In this document: in pieces, positions 58,746 through 64,000 of the stretch
Position numbering within the stretch: the stretch's first letter is position 1
Layout of the letters: every line of letters starts with the position of its first letter
Assembly (NCBI RefSeq): GCF_001187435.1
Contig: NZ_LFXA01000014.1
Span: forward strand, 186,001-250,000
From: Streptomyces caatingaensis
Lineage (GTDB): Bacteria; Actinomycetota; Actinomycetes; Streptomycetales; Streptomycetaceae
Direction: 5' to 3'
DNA: 64,000 nt
Notes under the pieces: model-generated
The model's database searches: none
What the model saw: only the letters and a program-made list of their open reading frames with translations
What the model was told of the DNA's origin: nothing
Translations under genes and position numbers: made by a program

Positions 58746-59243
58746 TTGACCAAGCACCCTCTGATGCCGCGGGCCGACTGGCTCGCCACCCGGCCCCGGG
58801 TCCTCGCCTCGGCCTCGGCCGTCGTCCACGACGCGCGGCAGCGCATCCTGCTCCTGCACGCGAGCTGGGTGGACGAGTGGCAGTTCCCCGGGGGCGGGCA
58901 GGACGACGGGGAGGACCTCTGGCAGACCGCCGTGCGGGAGACGGCCGAGGAGACCGGCCTCGGCATGCCGCCGCACCCCGAACTGCTCGCCGTCGACTGG
59001 GGAGTGCACCCCGAGGGCATCGCCGAGTGCTGGGCCCTGTTCCGGGGACCGCTGGTGGACCCCGACCGCCTGGAGATCACGCTGTCCGACGAGCACGACG
59101 ACTGGCGGATGCTCACCGCCGAGGAGTGGGCACCCCTCGTCCACCCCGGGCAGGCCCGCGTCCTGGCCATCGCGCGCGACGGCCTGCGCGGCGGACGGTG
59201 CGCGTACCTGCGGAACGGCAGCCACCTGGAGGACGTCCGCTGA
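58746..59243 (+). CDS. NUDIX hydrolase
   Basis: The 165-residue protein has a full Nudix box (GGQDDGEDLWQTAV followed by RETAEETGL). It probably hydrolyses a nucleoside diphosphate derivative. TTG 58746 with GAAAGG eight bases upstream is preferred; GTG 58737 overlaps that site. The first 30 residues (LMPRADWLATRPRVLASASA) are conserved with actinobacterial homologues. It follows the sigma-factor gene on the same strand by about 150 bp. Confidence 0.85.
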   Translation: MTKHPLMPRADWLATRPRVLASASAVVHDARQRILLLHASWVDEWQFPGGGQDDGEDLWQTAVRETAEETGLGMPPHPELLAVDWGVHPEGIAECWALFRGPLVDPDRLEITLSDEHDDWRMLTAEEWAPLVHPGQARVLAIARDGLRGGRCAYLRNGSHLEDVR

Positions 59244-59313
59244 GCACCGCCCACCGCGCGGGCTCCCGCGGCCGGTCCGTGTCGTCCCTCCGGTCCCGCT
59301 CGTTCAGGAGGGC

Positions 59314-59592
59314 ATGAACCGGCACAGCCTGACCCGCGCCGCCCTCGGCGCGCTCCTCCTCGCCACCGGCGGCGTCGCCGCCGCGTCCGCCACCGCGCAC
59401 GCCGCCGAACCCGGGGCGGCCGCCGCCCCGGAGCCCGCGGCCGCCGGCCCCTTCTCGCGGCTCGTCGGGCCCGTCGCCGACGACGTCTCCGCCGAGCGGG
59501 CCGTCTCCCTCGTCAAGGAGAATGTGAAGAGCACCGTCCCGGGAGAGGTGTCGGGCGGGGTGTCCGTCCAGACGCCCCTCTCCCGGCTCTGA
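59314..59592 (+). CDS. Small secreted Ala-rich protein
   Basis: The 92-residue precursor starts ATG 59314 after AGGAGG. Signal peptide RAALGALLLATGGVAAASAT, cleaved around AHAA-EP; the mature 60 residues are Ala/Pro-rich then FSRLVGPVADDV and LVKENVKSTVPGEV. No Cys. The sequence is reminiscent of small secreted Streptomyces proteins of unknown role. Confidence 0.7.
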   Translation: MNRHSLTRAALGALLLATGGVAAASATAHAAEPGAAAAPEPAAAGPFSRLVGPVADDVSAERAVSLVKENVKSTVPGEVSGGVSVQTPLSRL

Positions 59593-59629
59593 CGGGACAC
59601 GGACCGGCCCACGCCCGAGGAGGCAGCGC

Positions 59630-60418
59630 GTGCCCGAGGGGGACACCGTCTGGCGCACCGCGCGCGACCTCCACCGCGGCCTGGCCGGCGCGCCGCTGAC
59701 CCGGTGCGACCTGCGGGTGCCGGCCCTCGCCGCCACCGACCTCACCGGCCGCCGGGTCCTCGCGTCCGTCCCGCGCGGCAAGCACCTGCTGCTCCGCGTC
59801 GAAGGCGGCCTCACCCTCCACTCGCATCTCGGCATGGACGGCTCCTGGCGCGTCCGCCCCGCCGGGGCGACGCTGCGGACCGGTGACCACCGGATCCGCG
59901 CCGTCCTGGCCGCCGCCGGGCACACGGCCGTCGGCTACGACCTCCCGGTGCTCCAACTCCTGCGCACGGCCGACGAGTCCACCGCCGTGGGACACCTCGG
60001 CCCCGACCTCCTCGGCCCGGACTGGGACGCCGAGGAGGCCGTGCGCCGTCTCCTCGCCGACCCCGCCCGCCCGGTCGGCGAGGCGCTGCTCGACCAGCGC
60101 AACCTCGCGGGCATCGGCAATGTCTACAAGAGCGAACTCTGCTTCCTGCTGCGCGTCCCACCCTGGCTGCCGGTCTCGCGGCTGCCGTCCCCCGAGCGCC
60201 TGGTGGCCCTCGCCAAGAAGCTCCTGGAACTCAACAAGTCCCGCACCGCCCGCGTCACCACCGCCGACCCGCGCCCCGACCGGCGCCTGTGGGTCTACGG
60301 ACGGGCCGGCCGCCCCTGCCGCCGCTGCGGCACCCCCGTCCGGGGCGGGGCACAGGGCCCGCCCGGGCAGCAGCGTCCCACGTACTGGTGCCCGCGCTGC
60401 CAGGAGCAGGGCGCGTAA
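59630..60418 (+). CDS. Fpg/Nei family DNA glycosylase (endonuclease VIII-like)
   Basis: The 262-residue enzyme starts PEGDTVWRTARDL after GTG; Pro2 is the Schiff-base nucleophile and Glu3 the acid of the Fpg/Nei family, and the GDTV form is the Nei group. LRVEGGLTLHSHLGMDGSWR and the H2TH region NLAGIGNVYKSE are present, and a C-terminal zinc finger CRRCG...CPRCQ. It excises oxidised pyrimidines. GTG 59630 has GAGGAGG upstream. Confidence 0.93.
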   Translation: MPEGDTVWRTARDLHRGLAGAPLTRCDLRVPALAATDLTGRRVLASVPRGKHLLLRVEGGLTLHSHLGMDGSWRVRPAGATLRTGDHRIRAVLAAAGHTAVGYDLPVLQLLRTADESTAVGHLGPDLLGPDWDAEEAVRRLLADPARPVGEALLDQRNLAGIGNVYKSELCFLLRVPPWLPVSRLPSPERLVALAKKLLELNKSRTARVTTADPRPDRRLWVYGRAGRPCRRCGTPVRGGAQGPPGQQRPTYWCPRCQEQGA

Positions 60419-60441
60419 CCCGACGGCGCGGGTGCTTGCGG

Positions 60442-61140
60442 TCAGCCGGGCGAGGCGCCGAGGAGGATCCGCGCCAGCTCGCGCGGCCGGGAGAACATCG
60501 GCCAGTGGCCCGTGTCCAGCCCCGCCGCCCGCCACCGCTCCTCGCCCAGCAGCTCGGCCACGTCCTCACCGGGCCCCTCACCGGCGAGCCCGCACACGAC
60601 GTACGTCCCCGCCAACTCACCGAGCGGCCGGACGAGCACGGCCGGTTCGGTCAGCGTGGCGCCCGGGTGCGGCGTCGAACCGCGCACGATCCGGGCGATC
60701 TGCTCGTCGGTGAGGCCGTGACCGGCGTAGTGGGACGCGGGCGGAACGGCCCAGAATCCGCCGTTCGCGTCGAGCGACGCCTTCAGCGCCGCCCCGCCGT
60801 CCGGCCACCCGGCGGCGAACGACGCGCCGTCGGCGGGGACGCCGGCGTCGACGAGGACGACGTGCTCCAGCCGGTCGCCGATCCGCCCGGCGGCCTGGCC
60901 GACCGGGATGCCCGCGTAACTGTGGCCCACCAGAATGACGTTGCGCAGATCCCGGTGCTCGATCGCGTCCACGATGTCCTGGACATGGGTCTGTTGCCCG
61001 GCCGGCATGCCCCGCTTCTCCGCGAGGCCGGACAGGGTCAGCGGATGGGCGCCGTGGCCGGCCGCGCGCAGGTGCGGCACCACCTCGTCCCACGCCCAGG
61101 ATCCGAGCCGTGCGCCGGCGACCAGTACGAATTCCGTCAT
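60442..61140 (-). CDS. Alpha/beta hydrolase, EstC/MhpC-like
   Basis: The 232-residue hydrolase has the opening EFVLVAGARLGSWAWDEVVP, nucleophile elbow LVGHSYAGIPVGQA and a catalytic His in LDTGHWPMFS. This short fold resembles salicylate-esterase/hydroxynitrile-lyase type esterases (VxxGAxxGxWxW). ATG 61140. Monocistronic, convergent with nei. Confidence 0.88.
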   Translation of the reverse strand: MTEFVLVAGARLGSWAWDEVVPHLRAAGHGAHPLTLSGLAEKRGMPAGQQTHVQDIVDAIEHRDLRNVILVGHSYAGIPVGQAAGRIGDRLEHVVLVDAGVPADGASFAAGWPDGGAALKASLDANGGFWAVPPASHYAGHGLTDEQIARIVRGSTPHPGATLTEPAVLVRPLGELAGTYVVCGLAGEGPGEDVAELLGEERWRAAGLDTGHWPMFSRPRELARILLGASPG

Positions 61141-61470
61141 GACCGGATCCTAGGGCGGGCTCCGGGGCAGGCGTCGGCCGGGTCACGCCCGGGCCGTGGC
61201 CGCCGGACGCCCGGCCGGGTGCACGGTGACGTCCGAACCGAGGTGCGGCACACGGCGATCAGGGAGTACCCGGCGCGGCGGTGGGGGCCGACCGCCGTTG
61301 TCGTTCGTGGCGCGGAGTCGTTTCCTTTCACTTACGGGCAGTTGAGGGCACGCTCCGCCGGATCGGGGCTAGTCTCGGTCTCGCCCGCGCGCTTCCCGGC
61401 ACCTCGGCCCCCGAAGCGCAAGCGGACGAACACCCGCCCGCCACGCACTCACGAAAGCAGGTCGGTCGCT
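61141..61470. other. Divergent promoter gap, no gene
   Basis: 330 bp between a leftward hydrolase and the rightward FAD-domain gene. The stretch 61315-61380 is less GC-rich and has TAGTCT at 61370-61375 as a possible -10 box. Nothing else is recognised. Confidence 0.6.
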
Positions 61471-62175
61471 GTGCTGTTGCGTCTGCCCACAACGGTGTCC
61501 GAAGCGCAGGAGTACCTGGCCGAGGGGGCCGTGCCGGTCGGCGGGGCCACGCTCGTGTGGGCCACCTGGCAGCGGGAGGGCTTCCCGCCGCTGGCGATGT
61601 CCCTGCGGGAACTCCCCGAAGCCAACGTCCTGGGGCGGGACACGGTCGGCGGCGCGGTCGTCCTGCACCGCGTGGACGACCGGGTCCCGGACGTGCTGCG
61701 GCTGGCGGCCGGCGCGGTCGGCACCGGGGCCGTGCGGCGGACGGCGACGGTCGGCGGCAACCTCGTCGGCAGCACGCTGCGCTGCCTGCTGCCGGCGGCG
61801 CTCGTCCTGGACGCCCGCGCGACCGTGCTGGAACCCGACGGCATACGGGAGACCGATCTGGCCGAGGTGGTGGCCAAACGCCCCGTCCTGCTCAGCCTGC
61901 ACTGGCGCGAGCCGGTCGCCTGCGCCTACCGCAAACTGGACGCCGAGGCCGGCGGGCCGCCGCCCCTCGTGGTCGCCTCGGCGGTGCACGGCGACGCCGC
62001 CGGCGAGCGCCTGCGGGTCGCCGTCCGGGACGGCTACGAGGTGACCGACGGCAGCGCCCCGTGCGCCGCCGGCGCCGAGGAGGTCCTGCGCGCGCTGCGC
62101 GCGACGGCCCTCGGCGATCTGCCGGACGCCGCGTGGGAGGCCGTCCGCGCCCAGGTCACCGGCCTGCTGGGCTGA
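61471..62175 (+). CDS. Stand-alone FAD-binding domain protein (CoxM/XdhB-like)
   Basis: The 234-residue protein resembles the FAD-binding subunit of molybdenum hydroxylases: VPVGGATLVWATWQREG (first FAD loop), RRTATVGGNLVGSTLRCLLP (second), and CAYRKLDAEAGGPPPLVVAS (AYRK region). It is shorter than the 290-330 residues of true CoxM/XdhB and no molybdopterin or 2Fe-2S subunit is adjacent, so it acts alone or with another partner. The GTG at 61471 gives the family start LLRLPTTVSEAQEYL. Confidence 0.82.
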   Translation: MLLRLPTTVSEAQEYLAEGAVPVGGATLVWATWQREGFPPLAMSLRELPEANVLGRDTVGGAVVLHRVDDRVPDVLRLAAGAVGTGAVRRTATVGGNLVGSTLRCLLPAALVLDARATVLEPDGIRETDLAEVVAKRPVLLSLHWREPVACAYRKLDAEAGGPPPLVVASAVHGDAAGERLRVAVRDGYEVTDGSAPCAAGAEEVLRALRATALGDLPDAAWEAVRAQVTGLLG

Positions 62176-62192
62176 GGCGGCGGGCGACCGGG

Positions 62193-62759
62193 TCATCTCC
62201 GGTACGCCCGGAAGCGGAACCGCCCCTCGCGCACGCTGACCTGGGCTTCGTCGAAGCCCGCCGCCCGGAGCCGGCCGGCCAGCGTGTCCGGCGGTACGGG
62301 GACGCAGGTGTCCCCGAGGTGGAGCAGGCGGAAGCGCAGCCCGTCCACCGCGTCGCAGCCCACGAAGACCCCGCCGGGCCGCAGCACGCGGAAGGCCTCG
62401 GCGAAGAGCCGGTCCTGCCGCTCCCGCGACGGCACGTGATGCAGCATCGTGAAGCAGGCCACCGAGTCGAAACGCCCAGCCGACACCGGCAGGTTCGCCG
62501 CGTCGGCGTGCAGGATCTCCGTACGGTGGCCGAAGCGCCGGCACAGCCCCTCGATCGCCGAACGGTCGGTCTCGGCGACGCAGAGGTTCCGCACCCGGTC
62601 CAGCAGGACACGTGTGGTCACACCGGGACCGGGGCCTATCTCCAGGGCGTCCGAGCCCAGTTGAACACCGCTCAGCGTCCACGGGAGCACCTCGTCCTCC
62701 ACCGTGCGGGCCCAGCGGCGGGAGCGGCAGAAGAAGCGGTGGTAACGGTTCATCGCCAT
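62193..62759 (-). CDS. Class I SAM-dependent methyltransferase
   Basis: The 188-residue methyltransferase has LEIGPGPGVTTRVLL (motif I), VAETDRSAIEGLCRRFG (II), LHADAANLPVS and FDSVACFTMLHHVPSRE, and LRPGGVFVGCDAVDG: a methyltransferase_11 domain. MNRYHRFFCRSRRWARTVED is the usual N-terminus of a small group. Substrate unknown. ATG 62759 or 62753. Confidence 0.87.
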   Translation of the reverse strand: MAMNRYHRFFCRSRRWARTVEDEVLPWTLSGVQLGSDALEIGPGPGVTTRVLLDRVRNLCVAETDRSAIEGLCRRFGHRTEILHADAANLPVSAGRFDSVACFTMLHHVPSRERQDRLFAEAFRVLRPGGVFVGCDAVDGLRFRLLHLGDTCVPVPPDTLAGRLRAAGFDEAQVSVREGRFRFRAYRR

Positions 62760-63011
62760 CCCCCGAGGCTAGGGCAGGGGAGGGCCCGGCAGCCACGGAG
62801 CGGGGACCGGCCAGGGCCCGGCGGTCACACGGCCGCGGCCCGCACCGGCCAGCGCAGCAGCACCGCCGGACAGAGCAGCCACCCGCCCCGCGCCAAGGAC
62901 GAGGTCATACCCGGGTATGCCCCATGGGCGCGCCCCGAAGTGGGCATGATCGAGCGGAGGCGATCCGAGGACCGCATTTCCAGGACCGTATTCCGGAGGA
63001 AGGGAACTGCC

Positions 63012-64000
63012 GTGGGAGACCACCCGATACAGGGCCGCGTGGCCGACGGATTCGAGGCCGTGCGCGAGGAGTTCGCCGCCGTCGCGGCCGAGGAGGGCGG
63101 CGACCACGCGGCCCAACTGGCCGTCTACCGGCACGGCGAACTGGTCGTCGACCTGTGGACCGGCCCGGACGTCACCGGGGACTCGCTGCTCGGCGTGTTC
63201 TCCGTGACCAAGGGCGCCGCCTACCTGGTCGTCGCCCTGCTCGTGCAGGACGGCGTCCTGGACCTGGACCGCCCGGTCAGCCACTACTGGCCCGAGTTCG
63301 CCGCCGAGGGCAAACGCGACATCACCCTGCGCCGGCTCCTGGCGCACCAGGCCGGACTGGTCGGCGCGGACGCCGGCTTCACGCTCGGCGAACTCGCCGA
63401 CGACCGCGTCGTCGCCGAACGCCTCGGCGCGCAGCGCCCCTACTGGCGGCCGGGCAGCGCCTTCGGCTACCACGCGCTGGTCATCGGGGCGCTGGCCGGC
63501 GAGGTGGTGCGCCGCGCCACCGGCAGAACGCTCCAGGAGCACTTCGCCGAGCGCGTCCGCGACGCGTACGCGGTCGACGTCCACCTCGGGCTCCCCGAGG
63601 AGCAGGAGTCCCGATTCCTGGGCGTCCTGCCGATGGTGGCCACCCCGGAGCGGCTGGCCGGGCTGGCGGCCGACGCCGTCGGCCCCCGCTCGCTGCCGGG
63701 CATCGCCTTCAACTACCCCCGCCCGGACAACCCCGGCATGTGGGAGCTGCCCAACTTCCGCGTGGTCAGGGCCCTGGGCCCCGCCTCGTTCGGCGGCGTG
63801 GCCTCGGCGCGCGGCCTGGCGCGGATGTACGCGGCCGCGACCGTCCCGCCGGACGGCGCGGCGCCGCTGCTGAAGCCGGACACCGCCGCCGCGTTCGCGC
63901 AGATCCACTCCAGCGGCCACGACCTGGTCGACCCGCGAGTACCGGGCCTACGGGGTGGGCTTCGAGGCCACGGCCGAGCACTATCCGGCCCTGGGGCAGG
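63012..64000 (+). CDS. Serine hydrolase (EstB/beta-lactamase family), partial, frameshift near 63930
   Basis: From GTG 63012, after GGAGGAAGGG, it reads VADGFEAVREEFAAVAAEEG, the Ser-x-x-Lys motif in VFSVTKGAAYLVV, RRLLAHQAGL and FGYHALVIGALAGEVV (Tyr motif). These are the EstB/class C beta-lactamase-like esterases. After SSGHDLV the conserved continuation TREYRAYGVGFEATAEHYPA is in another frame (from 63931), so one base is inserted or lost near 63930. The C-terminus lies beyond the edge. The break is either a sequencing error or a late truncation. Confidence 0.85.
   Translation, partial: MGDHPIQGRVADGFEAVREEFAAVAAEEGGDHAAQLAVYRHGELVVDLWTGPDVTGDSLLGVFSVTKGAAYLVVALLVQDGVLDLDRPVSHYWPEFAAEGKRDITLRRLLAHQAGLVGADAGFTLGELADDRVVAERLGAQRPYWRPGSAFGYHALVIGALAGEVVRRATGRTLQEHFAERVRDAYAVDVHLGLPEEQESRFLGVLPMVATPERLAGLAADAVGPRSLPGIAFNYPRPDNPGMWELPNFRVVRALGPASFGGVASARGLARMYAAATVPPDGAAPLLKPDTAAAFAQIHSSGHDLVDPRVPGLRGGLRGHGRALSGPGA

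Overview
The window is high-GC DNA of Streptomyces type. Supporting signs are GTG/TTG starts, GTGA/ATGA overlaps, a rodlin gene (aerial hyphae), a WhiJ-type XRE/DUF397/DUF574 set, and cell-wall hydrolases behind ydaO-type leaders. It reads as chromosomal accessory DNA: many short transcription units, many one-component regulators beside their likely targets, no rRNA, no tRNA that I recognise, no CRISPR array, no phage genes and no insertion sequence.

Layout. 1-5.3 kb: a leftward unit (AMP-dependent ligase, O-methyltransferase, amidohydrolase running off the edge) next to a GntR regulator/CynX-type exporter pair; the same 18-bp motif stands before both units. 5.4-9.1 kb: a mycothiol-type isomerase homologue, a long inverted repeat and an alanyl-tRNA synthetase outside its usual neighbourhood. 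9.2-16 kb: a PLP ammonia-lyase homologue divergent from LysR, a ferredoxin-like protein, a membrane protein, an unlinked binding protein behind two palindromes, a TetR gene abutting a gene fragment, and MerR divergent from a multicopper oxidase. 18-26 kb: an NCS1 permease with an in-frame amber codon, a PhnB-like protein, an amino-acid permease, and two near-identical modules (promoter, riboswitch-like leader, secreted SLT protein) on either side of a small-protein/SDR pair. 26-38 kb: ATP-dependent DNA ligase, an ABC exporter pair, thioesterase, a frameshifted acetyltransferase, hemerythrin, a decayed multicopper oxidase, a darcynin-like operon divergent from TetR, a sugar kinase and an EF-hand protein.

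38-44 kb: a TetR gene and an 18-bp palindrome precede a compact molybdenum hydroxylase operon of the PaoABC type (2Fe-2S, FAD/4Fe-4S and Mo subunits) followed by an XdhC chaperone. 45-47.5 kb: cytochrome bd (cydAB). 48-51 kb: erythromycin-esterase homologue, alpha/beta hydrolase and a gene-poor stretch. 51.8-54 kb: the WhiJ-type triad. 54-64 kb: quinone oxidoreductase, small secreted proteins, rodlin, an epimerase overlapping an ECF41 sigma factor, NUDIX, Nei-type glycosylase, hydrolase, an FAD-domain protein, a methyltransferase and an esterase/beta-lactamase homologue cut by the right edge.

Five reading frames are broken (NCS1 permease, GH-like fragment, GNAT, second multicopper oxidase, 3' end of the last esterase). 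Two of the breaks lie in short C/G runs, so sequencing error and genuine decay must be told apart. No single entirely new system stands out. The best leads are the duplicated riboswitch/SLT modules, the operators shared by regulator and target, the orphan alaS unit, and the non-lipoprotein binding protein under a double-palindrome promoter.
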